A stretch of DNA of 32,702 nt from Verrucomicrobiales bacterium (GCA_020852405.1 JADZAX010000159.1:1-32702); one strand, 5' to 3'. Shown: positions 7,974 through 16,263, counted from the first letter of the stretch. Notes: generated by a model not told the origin, from the letters alone. A program made the numbers and translations.

Positions 7974-10622
7974 ATGATTTCCCGATTTCTCCTCGCCTTC
8001 TTCCTGCTCTCCAGCACCACCGCCCGGTCGGAGGAATGGCCGCAGTTCAAATTTGACGCCCGTCATTCCGGCAATGCCGCCGACCGTTCGATTGATCCCT
8101 CCCTCCTCGGACTGCAGGGAGCGGTCCCCCTGACCGACGGCATTTACACGGCGCCCGTGATCTCGGAAGGCCGGATCTATGTGGTGGATGGCTCGGGAGT
8201 GGCCTTCTGCATCGATGCGACCACTCTGAAGGTGATCTGGAAAACACCGACTCCAGGCGGCTCTGGAAATTGCAACAATGTCAGTTCGCCCGCCATCGCC
8301 GGGGATTACCTCCACTTCGGCACCACTGCCGGGATTTACCAGGTGCTGAAACGATCGGATGGCTCCGTGGTCAAGGCCCTCGATGTGTCGGATCCCATCT
8401 TCTCCACCCCGGCGGTGAGCGGAGACCGGGTATATTTCGTGACGCTGGGCGCCCAGGTGTTTTCGGTGAACTTCGCTGGAGAGCCCCAATGGTCGTGGGA
8501 TTTTGTCAAAGAGGTGATCGGGTTCACGGGCAACCGCTGGAGCGGGGAGGAATGGCACGCTTTCAAAGACGGCCGGGTGAACTGGAAAGACCACTTTTGC
8601 GCCTCGCGCAATCTCGCGGTGGATGGACGGACGGTGGTCATCCCAGCCGGAGGACGGGTCGTTTACCTCGATGACACGGGATCGAAGCCTCGCGTCCGGA
8701 TCATCGGTGAAATCCCGAAACAGCATGGCAGCGAATACCCCGCCGCCTTCGGACTGAGCCTGGGCGAGGATGGGGCGGCGTATGTGCAATGGCATCGCCG
8801 CGATAATGCCGCGCGCACCGAAATCCTCCGCATCAAGCCCGACGACACGCTCGACTTCGGCGTGGTGCCGGGCACGGAGACCTACATCGACGCGCCGGGC
8901 TTGATGAGTTTCAGCTCGGTCAGCCTGCGGGGGGATGCCATTTACCGCACCAGGCCCGAGCAGGGCTATGGATTCTGCCGCCACGCCGTGGGGGTGGAAA
9001 AAGCCGCTCCGCTCAGCCCCGCCGCCTCGATTTGCCCCCCGATTCTGGTGAAGGATCATGCCATTTATGGAGGCCTCGACGGAGCGCTGCACATCGTGCC
9101 CCTAGAGGGATCGGGGAAGTCCTGGAACTTTCCCACGCCGTTTGGATCGCCCATCACGGCCCCCGCCGCAGTTGCGGACGGACGGGTCGTCTACGGCGGA
9201 GAGGACGGCTATCTCTATGTGCTCGCTCCCGGAGGAAAAACTGTCCTCAAAGCGGAGAATTTGGCCCCTTATCGGATCCGCACCGCCCTGAGCGGCAAGT
9301 ATGCCGATCCGAAATACGACTGGTACACCAACTACGGCAACATGGGTTGCACCAATTCCAATGCCCAGGGCATCACTCCCCCGCTGCGCATGCGCTGGAT
9401 CGCCCGGTTGGACGGCACGGTGAAACACATCCCGGTCTGCGGCGGAGGACGCATCTACACCCACACCGCCGAGGGACAGGTCATCGCGATGGAACAGGAA
9501 ACCGGCCGCATTCTCTGGCGGACCTACCGGCCCGGGGTCTTCCTTTCGTTCACCTCCCCGCTGTATCACCAGGAAAAACTGCTCGTCCCCCAATCGGGCA
9601 TCCATGGCTCGGTCATCTGCTGTTTGGATGCCGCCACTGGTCGCCAGCTCTGGGAAGCGCCTTTCACCGGATCAGCCAGTTGGAGTCGCCAGTTCCCGCC
9701 GGTCATTCAGGGCAACCTCGCCATCTATGCCTCCGGCTCGGGGAAATACGCCCCGGCCGGATCCGCCAAGGCCTACGCGTGGAATGCCGTGACCCCGACC
9801 AGCGGAGGCGAGGAAGTCATGAGTTTCATCTACAGCCACGACAATCCCTACTATCCCCTCGACAGCAAACCCAGAATCTGGGCCTGGGATCTCGACACGG
9901 GCAAACTGGTGTGGGAAAAGGATTTCTCCGAATACGGCGCCGGCGGCAATGACTGCGGCATCGCGCTGATGGATGGCGAACTCTACTACTCCACCTTTTT
10001 CGGGTATCAATCGGCCCAAAAACGCCGCCGCGGCGAGAAGCCCGGGGTCAATGGCATGACTGCCGCCCTCAATCCCGCAACCGGGGAGGTCCGCTGGGTC
10101 ACCACTGACTATTATGTGACCGCAGGCTGCACGGTGACCGCCAAGGACGGTCGGCTCTATCTCGGTGGATTCAACCAACCCGACGACAGCACGAAGGAGC
10201 GATACATCCACTGTCTCAATGCCAAAGACGGCAGTCTGGTCTGGCGTTCGGCCCCGGTGGACTCGGCCATCAATGTGATATCGGCCGGCGACAAATACCT
10301 CTTCTCCAACGCCCGCGGCTCCCTCTGCCAGCTGTTCGACCGGGACACCGGAAAAATCGCCTATCAATTCGATCTCGACTACGCCTGCACCCGCTTCACC
10401 CTGTCTGAGCCCTTCCTCATGGGGGCGAACATGGACATGATCGATCTGCGCGACGGGCACAAACTGGTGGCCACCGGTCCGGCGGTGGACTCTCGGGAAT
10501 GTCTCGGGTCCGCAGTTTCGAACGGGCGCATTTTCTACGTCTCCCAAGCCAGCGGCTTGGTCATGTCCGCCGTCTGCGGGGAGGATGCGAAACGCCTCGC
10601 CCCCGCCTGGGAAACACGTTGA
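7974..10622 (+). CDS. Large secreted PQQ-type beta-propeller protein
   Basis: An 882-residue exported protein with a Sec signal (MISRFLLAFFLLSSTTARSE) and many PQQ-like propeller repeats. Mature sequence begins EEWPQFKFDARHSGNA, the opening typical of this family. Blade motifs with the characteristic tryptophan recur, for example GRILWRTYRPG, GRQLWEAPFTG, TGKLVWEKDFS and DGSLVWRSAPV. The length is enough for two propellers. No haem CXXCH site or obvious catalytic signature is seen, so it may be a scaffold or binding protein rather than a PQQ dehydrogenase. The start at 7974 is chosen for the signal peptide; 55 codons of open frame upstream look non-coding. It diverges from the giant cytochrome gene and may share control with it. 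A strong hairpin follows its stop. Confidence 0.88.
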   Translation: MISRFLLAFFLLSSTTARSEEWPQFKFDARHSGNAADRSIDPSLLGLQGAVPLTDGIYTAPVISEGRIYVVDGSGVAFCIDATTLKVIWKTPTPGGSGNCNNVSSPAIAGDYLHFGTTAGIYQVLKRSDGSVVKALDVSDPIFSTPAVSGDRVYFVTLGAQVFSVNFAGEPQWSWDFVKEVIGFTGNRWSGEEWHAFKDGRVNWKDHFCASRNLAVDGRTVVIPAGGRVVYLDDTGSKPRVRIIGEIPKQHGSEYPAAFGLSLGEDGAAYVQWHRRDNAARTEILRIKPDDTLDFGVVPGTETYIDAPGLMSFSSVSLRGDAIYRTRPEQGYGFCRHAVGVEKAAPLSPAASICPPILVKDHAIYGGLDGALHIVPLEGSGKSWNFPTPFGSPITAPAAVADGRVVYGGEDGYLYVLAPGGKTVLKAENLAPYRIRTALSGKYADPKYDWYTNYGNMGCTNSNAQGITPPLRMRWIARLDGTVKHIPVCGGGRIYTHTAEGQVIAMEQETGRILWRTYRPGVFLSFTSPLYHQEKLLVPQSGIHGSVICCLDAATGRQLWEAPFTGSASWSRQFPPVIQGNLAIYASGSGKYAPAGSAKAYAWNAVTPTSGGEEVMSFIYSHDNPYYPLDSKPRIWAWDLDTGKLVWEKDFSEYGAGGNDCGIALMDGELYYSTFFGYQSAQKRRRGEKPGVNGMTAALNPATGEVRWVTTDYYVTAGCTVTAKDGRLYLGGFNQPDDSTKERYIHCLNAKDGSLVWRSAPVDSAINVISAGDKYLFSNARGSLCQLFDRDTGKIAYQFDLDYACTRFTLSEPFLMGANMDMIDLRDGHKLVATGPAVDSRECLGSAVSNGRIFYVSQASGLVMSAVCGEDAKRLAPAWETR

Positions 10623-10626
10623 GGCT

Positions 10627-10647
10627 GTTGGGGAGACGCTCCCCAAC
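10627..10647 (+). terminator. Hairpin after the propeller gene
   Basis: GTTGGGGAG and CTCCCCAAC form a perfect 9-base stem with a 3-base loop, starting four bases after the stop codon at 10622. No T-run follows, so it is a terminator-like or 3'-end-stabilising hairpin rather than a textbook intrinsic terminator. Confidence 0.55.
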
Positions 10648-10701
10648 CCGGCGTCCTCGCTCCCCTCCCCTCCTTGATCACGCCGTTCTGGCGGCTTGCA
10701 T

Positions 10702-10724
10702 AAGATGTATTGCAAGTACATCAT
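10702..10724 (+). promoter_or_regulatory. NsrR-like palindrome upstream of haem protein gene
   Basis: The site reads AAGATGTATTG, one base, then AAGTACATCAT: an 11-1-11 palindrome whose half sites agree at 8 of 11 positions. It matches the published NsrR (Rrf2 family, nitric-oxide-responsive) consensus, AAGATGYATTT-N-AAATRCATCTT, at all but three positions. It sits 25 bases before the ATG of the haem protein gene, where a repressor would block transcription. An overlapping repeat, CTTGCA...TGCAAG (10695-10716), is also present. No regulator gene is in the window. Confidence 0.45.
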
Positions 10725-10749
10725 TTGATCAGATTCCTTTTTCACCACG

Positions 10750-11310
10750 ATGAAAACGCACGTCCTCGCACTCGCCATCACCCTGCTCCTGATCGAAGGC
10801 CTTTTCCTCTCCCCACAGCATCTGCAGGCTGGCGAGCGGGAACGGGAAGCGACCGCGCAGCAGGCAACCGCCTCGGAGGATCTCCCAACGACCGAAGCGG
10901 AGGCTCGGGGACGGGCCCGGATGCTCTATGAAACCATCCACGGCACCCTCCAGGTGGTCCACCGGGACTTCTTTGGCGGTGCCGAGGATTTGAATCTGCC
11001 TTCCCAGTCCCTGGAGGATGTTTTCAAGGAACTGGCCGTCCAATCCCGGGTCCGGGTGCGTTGGCTCGGCGTCAATGCCACCAAAAAGGCGGACCACAAT
11101 CCACAGGATGATTTCGAGCGCAAAGCGGCCCAGGCCCTGCTCGCGGGCAAGAAGGAGTATGCCGAACTGGAGGGCAACCTCTACCGCTACGTCGGCACCA
11201 TCCGCATTCAAAACGAATGCCTAAAATGCCACGTCCCCAACCGGACCTCGCTCGAAGACCGGGTCGCCGGACTCGCGATCTCGATCCCCCTGCGCAACGC
11301 CCCCCATTGA
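10750..11310 (+). CDS. Tll0287-like (DUF3365) c-type haem protein
   Basis: A 186-residue exported protein with an N-terminal Sec signal (MKTHVLALAITLLLIEGLFL) and one c-type haem site, CLKCH, at residues 157-161. The region around it (YRYVGTIRIQNECLKCHVPN) and the terminal hydrophobic strand (GLAISIPL) match the Tll0287-like or DUF3365 family, PAS-like haem domains often found alone or as sensor inputs of signalling proteins. Here the domain stands alone, so it would be a periplasmic haem protein that could bind a gas or exchange electrons. Length is normal for the family. An NsrR-like palindrome just upstream suggests a nitrogen-oxide link, but that is inference. It lies 127 bases after the propeller gene and behind that gene's hairpin, so it is probably transcribed separately. 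Confidence 0.82.
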   Translation: MKTHVLALAITLLLIEGLFLSPQHLQAGEREREATAQQATASEDLPTTEAEARGRARMLYETIHGTLQVVHRDFFGGAEDLNLPSQSLEDVFKELAVQSRVRVRWLGVNATKKADHNPQDDFERKAAQALLAGKKEYAELEGNLYRYVGTIRIQNECLKCHVPNRTSLEDRVAGLAISIPLRNAPH

Positions 11311-11340
11311 AACGTTTTGTTGGATTCCCCTGCTTAGTCG

Positions 11341-11370
11341 TTGGTCACGGACCTCCGGGCGGGGTATCCT
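11341..11370 (+). promoter_or_regulatory. Promoter placed for a leaderless mRNA
   Basis: TTGGTC (11341-11346) and TATCCT (11365-11370) are separated by 18 bases, and only five bases lie between the -10-like hexamer and the ATG at 11376. Transcription would begin at or next to the start codon. No Shine-Dalgarno sequence is visible. Confidence 0.45.
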
Positions 11371-11375
11371 GATCC

Positions 11376-12173
11376 ATGTTTCGCCTGCTCCGCCACTGCC
11401 GCCGGTTTTTCACCGTCGTCCTCCTCGCCCCGGCGGTCGCGCCTGCCCAGACCTGGCAGTTCGTGCGCGAGACCCGGTCTGAAAAGCCGGATCCCGCCCT
11501 CGCCTTTGTCAGCCGGGAATTCTCGGCCGGAAACCGCCGGGTGACTCTCGATCTCGTCACCTTCGATCCCCGGAGTTTCACCCTCACCGTTGTCGATCAG
11601 GGAGCTACCGATCCCCCCACCCACGCCTCACTGGCAGCCGCGATGCAGGCCAATTTTTGTGTGGCCGGCTGCAACGGCGGCTTTTTCCACCCGGACAACC
11701 GCCCCTCCGGCCTCGTCATTGCCGGAGGACAGAGGATCAACCGGTTTGAACAGGCCAAACTGCTCAGTGGCGTGCTGCTGGTCGATGCCAAAGGCCCACA
11801 AATCCTCCGTCGGGCGGAATTCAAGGACCATCCCGGCATCACCGCCCTGCTCCAGAGCGGCCCGTTCCTGGTCGACGGCGGCACCACCGTCGCCGGCCTC
11901 TCGGCATCTCCGGAACGCCGCCGGACCTTCCTCTTCACCGATGGATCCCACCACTGGGGCCTCGGTCTCGCGGGCAGCAGCAGCCTGGCAGAACTCGGGC
12001 TCATCCTCGCCATTCCCGACGCCACCGGAACGGGATGCCGGGTCACCCGGGCCCTGAATCTGGACGGGGGCACCTCCTGCGGACTCTACTTTGACCGGGG
12101 AGCGGGAGAGCGCGATCATGCCGTGGAACCCTTCAAACGGGTTCGGAATTTCGTCGGGGTGGCTCCCCGCTGA
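11376..12173 (+). CDS. Secreted phosphodiester glycosidase (NAGPA domain)
   Basis: A 265-residue exported protein of the NAGPA family (formerly DUF2233), whose characterised members cleave GlcNAc-1-phosphodiesters. A signal peptide covers roughly residues 1-24 (VVLLAPAVAPAQ). Conserved family segments are the NGGFF motif at 100-104, LLQSGPFLVDGG in the middle, the RTFLFTDG strand near 185, and the LNLDGGTS motif at 227-234, followed by the terminal NFVGV strand. All hallmark motifs are intact, so it is probably active, perhaps on cell-wall or exopolysaccharide phosphodiesters. It is 65 bases downstream of the haem protein gene with its own promoter-like hexamers. The ATG at 11376 is the only start giving a signal peptide. 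Confidence 0.87.
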   Translation: MFRLLRHCRRFFTVVLLAPAVAPAQTWQFVRETRSEKPDPALAFVSREFSAGNRRVTLDLVTFDPRSFTLTVVDQGATDPPTHASLAAAMQANFCVAGCNGGFFHPDNRPSGLVIAGGQRINRFEQAKLLSGVLLVDAKGPQILRRAEFKDHPGITALLQSGPFLVDGGTTVAGLSASPERRRTFLFTDGSHHWGLGLAGSSSLAELGLILAIPDATGTGCRVTRALNLDGGTSCGLYFDRGAGERDHAVEPFKRVRNFVGVAPR

Positions 12174-12249
12174 AGCGGCCTCGTCCTCCTCGCTGATTCC
12201 ACCCCAGGAAGGGCAGGTCACGGTTGATCTAGGCAACCCCACCAAGATC

Positions 12250-12477
12250 TCACCCCATGCTGCCGCTCCAGACGGTGAGCAGGACGCAGATTGCGACGAC
12301 GGCAAAAGCCAGCAGAACCAGGCCGGCAATAATTGCAATCACCTTCCCCTTGGTCTGCCGCCACTTGGAAAGGCCAAACACCAAGGCAACCAGCGCGGAG
12401 ATGAACAAGGGTCCCAGGACCAGGGAGAACGTGGGAACCCCCAGCAAGGCCAACATGGAAAAGCGTTCCGGGTTCAT
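12250..12477 (-). CDS. Small two-helix membrane protein
   Basis: A 75-residue hypothetical protein with two clear transmembrane segments: LALLGVPTFSLVLGPLFI running into ALVALVFGL, and VIAIIAGLVLLAFAVVAICV, joined by the basic stretch SKWRQTKGK. I do not recognise a family. The amino-acid make-up is that of a genuine membrane protein rather than a shadow frame, and its orientation matches the minus-strand genes that follow. It is the downstream end of the low-GC block of small genes and is convergent with the glycosidase gene. The ATG at 12477 is preceded by no strong ribosome-binding site. Confidence 0.6.
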   Translation of the reverse strand: MNPERFSMLALLGVPTFSLVLGPLFISALVALVFGLSKWRQTKGKVIAIIAGLVLLAFAVVAICVLLTVWSGSMG

Positions 12478-12659
12478 GGTTTCGAATGGATGCGATGCAG
12501 GATTGGGTCAATTTCTCCATTCCCCCGCCGACACCAAACAACAAGCATCGATTCCTGGCTCCGCAACCGTTGCAGGCGGACCCGGGGGCTTGTCTTTGTG
12601 TTGCCAAAATCCAACAATTCCGACTCCACCATCTAAAGCTGTTCGGCTGTTGTTTTCCT

Positions 12660-12685
12660 GATCTCCGGATGACCGGGATGAGATC
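12660..12685. repeat. Hairpin in the spacer between two small membrane genes
   Basis: GATCTC (12660-12665) and GAGATC (12680-12685) form a perfect stem that encloses two CCGG units. It lies in the 257-base spacer 12478-12734, where I see no gene. On the minus strand it falls 50 bases after the stop of the upstream gene, so it could end that transcript, although no T-run follows. Confidence 0.4.
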
Positions 12686-12734
12686 GTTGACGAGATGTTT
12701 TCCTTCATTCCATCGCGCTAAAATCCAGGCTCAG

Positions 12735-13040
12735 CTAAACATAGAGAACAAACGCCAACCATAGGCCAGACCATCCGCACGCGACCAACGCGAGGCAGCG
12801 CGCCCAATGAAAACGCCCCCCTCTTGTGCGCCACAAAAAAAGAGCGGCGGCTGGAACGCACAGAATCGTGGCGACGAGTTGGGAGGCGTGAAAGAAAGAC
12901 TGCGACCAACCGAGTCGTTCAGCGAGAAGGATCGCAGGAAGACAGGCAAGCGCGTAAATTCCGGCTCCCAGGAAGAGAGGGTGTGCGACGGAGGTGATCA
13001 CCGTCCGGGGAGCGTTGAGGGTGGCGGTTGATTGATTCAT
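12735..13040 (-). CDS. Three-helix membrane protein of unknown function
   Basis: A 101-residue hypothetical membrane protein starting MNQSTATLNAPRTVITSVAH. Three hydrophobic segments are visible: PLFLGAGIYALACLPAILLA, SQLVATILCVPAAALFLW and LALVACGWSGLWLAFVLYV, with the basic loop RTRGGRFHWAR between the last two. No family is recognised. An in-frame GTG at 13112 would add 24 residues of unlikely composition, so the ATG at 13040 is preferred; a GGAGG lies about 16 bases upstream, further than usual. It is flanked by spacers with hairpins and runs in the same direction as the other genes of the block. Confidence 0.62.
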   Translation of the reverse strand: MNQSTATLNAPRTVITSVAHPLFLGAGIYALACLPAILLAERLGWSQSFFHASQLVATILCVPAAALFLWRTRGGRFHWARCLALVACGWSGLWLAFVLYV

Positions 13041-13453
13041 GGCGCTAGAAATGTGTCCTCCGAAGGTGAAATCAGGATGAAGGCAGGAAGAAATTGGCAT
13101 GAATTTTTTCACGAACGCTCAGGCTGATTCTCGCTGGGGGACTGTCGAAAATCAGAAACGCATAAGACGCTCCACCCGCGTCGGTGTGCGACGGCGGGCC
13201 TGTTCAACAACCGACCGATGGGTTGGGTGTTTATCGCCCAAACCCATCTTTGGAGCTCTGCTTCTAAATTTTTCGGAAGAGCAAGTCGGACGCGGAGATG
13301 GCGAGGCCCCTGCCATGAGACAATATGGCAGGCTGCGGGATTCAAGGGGCGTGACCTCTCTAGGCCAGCAGCGGCTGACGATGCTCCACCAGACCTCCTC
13401 CGTATGGCTTTTGCTTTTCTTCTTTCTCTCGTGGTGGGGTGCCACCGAAGGAA
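13041..13453. other. Gene-free spacer with one imperfect hairpin
   Basis: About 410 bases with no frame of convincing composition on either strand. The one structured element is an imperfect stem: GATGGGTTGGG (13217-13227) pairs with CCCAAACCCATC (13237-13248), with a single extra base and a 9-base loop. It could be the 3' end of the upstream VOC transcript or a remnant of a spacer element like those further along. I recognise nothing else here. Confidence 0.5.
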
Positions 13454-13825
13454 TCATTTGCCGGTCACGAGATGGACCATGGATGCAGGTGACCGGATCC
13501 AAAAACCGTCGAATCCGTCAGGTAGTTTCTCAACACTGTCACAACGTTCCACTCCACAGCGAGTGAGGTGCGCTGCGGCCGAAGCCGTGTCAGGTGTGGC
13601 TATCTCAAGCCATACTTCGGCAGTCTCGATTCCCTCCACTCGATCCAGCCAGAGCACGGAACTTCCAAAATGGAACATATGATCGACCGACTGGCCTGAT
13701 ACAGGGGGGAGTCTCAGTACATCCCGGTAAAACACGAGCGTCTCCTCGAAGGACTCCGGGGGAATCTTAATGGCAATGTTAGGCCCACCGCAGAAAATCG
13801 GAAGCTGGTCTGGTGTTGAAGGCAT
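13454..13825 (-). CDS. Glyoxalase/bleomycin-resistance (VOC) fold protein
   Basis: A 123-residue single-domain protein with a vicinal-oxygen-chelate pattern: a first strand (NIAIKIP), ESFEETLVFYRDVLRLP, DHMFHFGSSVLWLDRV, then WLEIATPDTASAAAHLTRCG and a last FWIRSPASMVHLVTGK strand. The SFEETLVFYRDVLRL helix is the most typical part. Metal-binding positions are not clearly conserved, so it may bind rather than transform a small molecule; substrate unknown. The start at 13825 (MPSTPDQLPIF) is chosen because the 74 open codons upstream are rich in Pro/Ser/Arg without structure. The 292-base spacer between this gene and the next one upstream (13826-14117) holds short hairpins but no gene. Confidence 0.72.
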   Translation of the reverse strand: MPSTPDQLPIFCGGPNIAIKIPPESFEETLVFYRDVLRLPPVSGQSVDHMFHFGSSVLWLDRVEGIETAEVWLEIATPDTASAAAHLTRCGVERCDSVEKLPDGFDGFWIRSPASMVHLVTGK

Positions 13826-14117
13826 GGCTGCTAAAGGATTCAGGTGAGGGCGAGATCGATCAAATGGGCGGCACCGTTGGTTTCTACTTGGAGGCAATGG
13901 ACTCTGTTTCATGACCAAACGTGCGAGCGTTGGCAGCCCCGGTAGCGGGAGCCCGCGTTGAACCGAGGTTGTAGATGGCATCATCGCTACCAAAGGGGCT
14001 GAGGGAAGTGGCATCCTCGCCTTCCATGAGAAAGCAGTCAAACACATCAGGAAGTTTGCTTCAATGCCCTACTCTACGAGGATTCGGAGGAAGTGACTTG
14101 TGCAATGCCGAGTCACG

Positions 14118-15272
14118 CTATGGGGTAAGCCGTTTGATCCGCAATCTAGCGGCTTCAACATTCGCATATCGGATCCGATCACCCACCGTTTTGTCCCCGG
14201 TGAGTTCAACGAGGATCGCGATCGCCGCTTCAGCGCTCGCCGATGGCTTCCGGGCCAGCTTCTCGACAAACGTGGAGCACAGCGCCGAACCATGCTCCTC
14301 GTATAGCGCATGCCAAAAGGCGAAAGACAGGGCATATCCCGGAGAAAAGGAAACTTTCTCGGGGACACGGCCGAATCTGCTTCTTTGGGTGAATTTCCAG
14401 GGAATCACCTGGAACTCGGAGAGAAGATCGACCGTCTCCCGATCACCAATCTGCGCGGGCGCAAGCCGTTCGATGTAATCCTTCGGAAGGCCATGGACTT
14501 TCCACGTGACAAACTCCGCCAATCCATCGCCAATGAAGCGATTTCGAGGGTCATCATAGAGCCCGAAGGCGGAGGTAAGGGTCGACTCCGTCCATTCGTG
14601 GGGGTTGATGTCCATGAATGCACCACTCTCCCAATCCTCTTTGAAACACCTCCAACAGGACTCGTAGCCGGCGGCCGGAACCGTCAGGTAAAGGACGTCC
14701 CTTTCTTTCCGATTGGTTTCGAGAATCACCGCCCAGCGCATCGGTTCAAGGCCCAGAAAGGACTTGATCACTCCACGGGCGCGGATCAATTCAGTTTGCA
14801 CTTCGCGGGCCAGAGCCACATCGCCATCATCATGAAAAACGGCAACGCGGGAGTCTCCGATTTTCTTCAGGTCAGCGGCCGCGCGCACCTGGACTGACCT
14901 GACGTCGCGCCCCGTCTGTTTTCCGGAAATCCTCACCACGAGGTTGACGCCCTTCGGTTCGATGCGGATGGGCGGGTTTTTCCAGAGCAGCGCCGAATCG
15001 ATCGGAACCATGACCTGCCCAGCACCATCGCTCTCAAAAACGGTCGGGTCCGGTGAATTACCGACGATCAACCGGGCGCCGGGAGCGGCTACTTTCGTAT
15101 CAGAGTGAACCAGATAGACTGGAAACACTTCCAATCGATTCGGGGACACTCCCATCCGACTGAGCGGCAGGAATAGATCCTTGTAATGATACTCCGAAGC
15201 GGCACACCCCGCGAGGATCCCGCATGCTGCCAAAACCAGAAATTTGGGGCCTTGCGTGAAACACATGAGCAT
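14118..15272 (-). CDS. Predicted lipoprotein, possibly a degenerate peptidase-MA-like protein
   Basis: A 384-residue protein with a lipoprotein signal: FLVLAACGILAGC ends in an LAGC lipobox with Cys at residue 23, so it should be anchored in the envelope. Residues about 40-125 look like a beta-rich domain (ARLIVGNSPDPTVFESDGAG, IRIEPKGVNLVVRI). The C-terminal half contains NPHEWTESTL followed by FIGDGLAEFVTWK. This order resembles the helix pair of gluzincin-type metallopeptidases (HExxH, then a GLAE-type helix), but the second His is replaced by Glu, so activity is doubtful. No firm family is recognised. ATG codons at 15272 and 15266 are both possible. A hairpin element lies immediately upstream (15275-15335). 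It is the largest gene in the low-GC block. Confidence 0.68.
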   Translation of the reverse strand: MLMCFTQGPKFLVLAACGILAGCAASEYHYKDLFLPLSRMGVSPNRLEVFPVYLVHSDTKVAAPGARLIVGNSPDPTVFESDGAGQVMVPIDSALLWKNPPIRIEPKGVNLVVRISGKQTGRDVRSVQVRAAADLKKIGDSRVAVFHDDGDVALAREVQTELIRARGVIKSFLGLEPMRWAVILETNRKERDVLYLTVPAAGYESCWRCFKEDWESGAFMDINPHEWTESTLTSAFGLYDDPRNRFIGDGLAEFVTWKVHGLPKDYIERLAPAQIGDRETVDLLSEFQVIPWKFTQRSRFGRVPEKVSFSPGYALSFAFWHALYEEHGSALCSTFVEKLARKPSASAEAAIAILVELTGDKTVGDRIRYANVEAARLRIKRLTP

Positions 15273-15274
15273 CG

Positions 15275-15335
15275 GCAGCTCGTCAAAGGCTAGCGCCTCC
15301 CGAACCGGGGGCGACGCTTCGACGGTGAGTTGATG
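15275..15335 (-). repeat. Spacer hairpin element, copy 1 (family A, attC-like)
   Basis: This spacer shares ordered blocks with the one at 17587-17646: CGTCAAAGG, GCGCC, GGGGGCG, CTTCGAC and GTTGA. CGTCAAAG (15281-15288) pairs imperfectly with CTTCGACG (15317-15324) around a GC-rich inner stem, giving a folded shape like an integron attC site. The terminal core sequence (GTTRRRY) is not preserved here. It lies between two unrelated genes. Confidence 0.5.
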
Positions 15336-15369
15336 TGGAAATGGTCATGTCGGCGGGAACCCGCGCCGG

Positions 15370-15816
15370 TCAAGGGTTCAGTGCTGGATCTGGTTGTGCC
15401 TTAGCAGTTCGCAGCTGGAGTTCGGATGCAAGAGCTGCCAGAATTTCGAGATGGGCACCGAAGAATCTCATCTTCGTTCCATCAGCAAAGTTCAGCTTGG
15501 CGGCAAAAATTCCAGACGGCACCTGCATCGAGATGAACTCGGAGGCAGGAGCCTTGGAGAGAATCCACTTGTCGAGCATCCGGTGCTCAACCCGGTCTCC
15601 CACGAAGTGGATGCTGAACATCAGTGTCGGCAAAATTGCGAGTCCGATGACCAGAGCAGGCAAGACCACAATGACCGTAAGCGGGATCAAACGCGCAAGT
15701 GGCAATCGTTCATAAAATACGAACATTGCGGCACTGAAGGCGTAGGCCACGCCTCCAATCACCAGCCCGACGATAACGCCTCTCCGAAGCTGCTTTGCTG
15801 TGTTACCGACGCGCAT
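15370..15816 (-). CDS. Membrane protein with two N-terminal helices and a PH-like tail
   Basis: A 148-residue hypothetical protein. Two transmembrane segments are clear: RGVIVGLVIGGVAYAFSAAMF and LIPLTVIVVLPALVIGLAIL. The cytoplasmic-looking remainder (KWILSKAPASEFISMQVPSG, FAAKLNFADGTKMRFFGAHLE, ILAALASEL) has the strand-strand-helix pattern of small bacterial PH-like domains; that is a fold guess only. No partner gene is evident. The ATG at 15816 begins MRVGNTAKQLRRG and is followed immediately by the first helix. The gene is flanked on both sides by repeated spacer elements (15275-15335 and 15915-15986). Confidence 0.68.
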   Translation of the reverse strand: MRVGNTAKQLRRGVIVGLVIGGVAYAFSAAMFVFYERLPLARLIPLTVIVVLPALVIGLAILPTLMFSIHFVGDRVEHRMLDKWILSKAPASEFISMQVPSGIFAAKLNFADGTKMRFFGAHLEILAALASELQLRTAKAQPDPALNP

Positions 15817-15914
15817 TCAATTTTGCCCAGAAAGAGCAACCAAGTTTCGTTCAGGCTCTGTTTCAAACGTTTTAGAGATGGCAGTCCAATCTGTGAGCGT
15901 GATCTCGAAAAGAA

Positions 15915-15986
15915 AATAGGAATTCAAATGAGAGAAGACAATCAACTCGGGGCGTGATCGGGCTCAGAATCCTCGACATGTTCGGC
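15915..15986 (-). repeat. Spacer element, copy 1 (family B, attC-like)
   Basis: This block aligns without gaps to 17054-17125, with about 55 of 72 identical bases. Read on the minus strand it begins with GCCGAAC and contains GATCACGC, CCGAG, TGATTG and CTTCTCT. It follows the stop of the 72-residue gene in the 228-base spacer 15817-16044. The genes flanking the two copies are unrelated, so the repeat belongs to the spacer and not to a duplicated gene. Confidence 0.65.
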
Positions 15987-16044
15987 TTGGGATTCTTCCT
16001 GCCGTGAAAATCCTCGCCGGGCAATTGAATCGAAACGATTGGAT

Positions 16045-16263
16045 TCATTCAGGCTGTTTCCTGCTTTCCATCCTTTGCTTCCAGAATTTTGCTGCGAAAC
16101 ACGGCAGTGAAATACCGACAACCAGACAGAGTCCACCCATCAAGGAGTAGTCACCCACACTTTTTTCCTTGAGTGAATCGATCAACGATGAGCCAAACTG
16201 AATCGCAGTTCCACACAGAGTGAGAACAAAAAAGAAAAAGACAATGCCTCCTGGTTTCATCAT
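16045..16263 (-). CDS. Small two-helix membrane protein
   Basis: A 72-residue hypothetical protein with two transmembrane segments, GGIVFFFFVLTLCGTAIQFG and LMGGLCLVVGISLPCFAAKF, separated by a polar loop (SSLIDSLKEKSVGDYS) and ending in a basic tail (KQRMESRKQPE). I recognise no family. The start is one of the two adjacent ATGs at 16263 and 16260. Base composition is clearly lower in GC than in the surrounding chromosome. It is followed by the family B spacer element. Confidence 0.62.
   Translation of the reverse strand: MMKPGGIVFFFFVLTLCGTAIQFGSSLIDSLKEKSVGDYSLMGGLCLVVGISLPCFAAKFWKQRMESRKQPE

Noticed and set aside
13826-14047. A 74-codon upstream extension of the VOC gene
   Set aside because: The extension is Pro/Ser/Arg-rich without structure, and the VOC fold begins right after the ATG at 13825.
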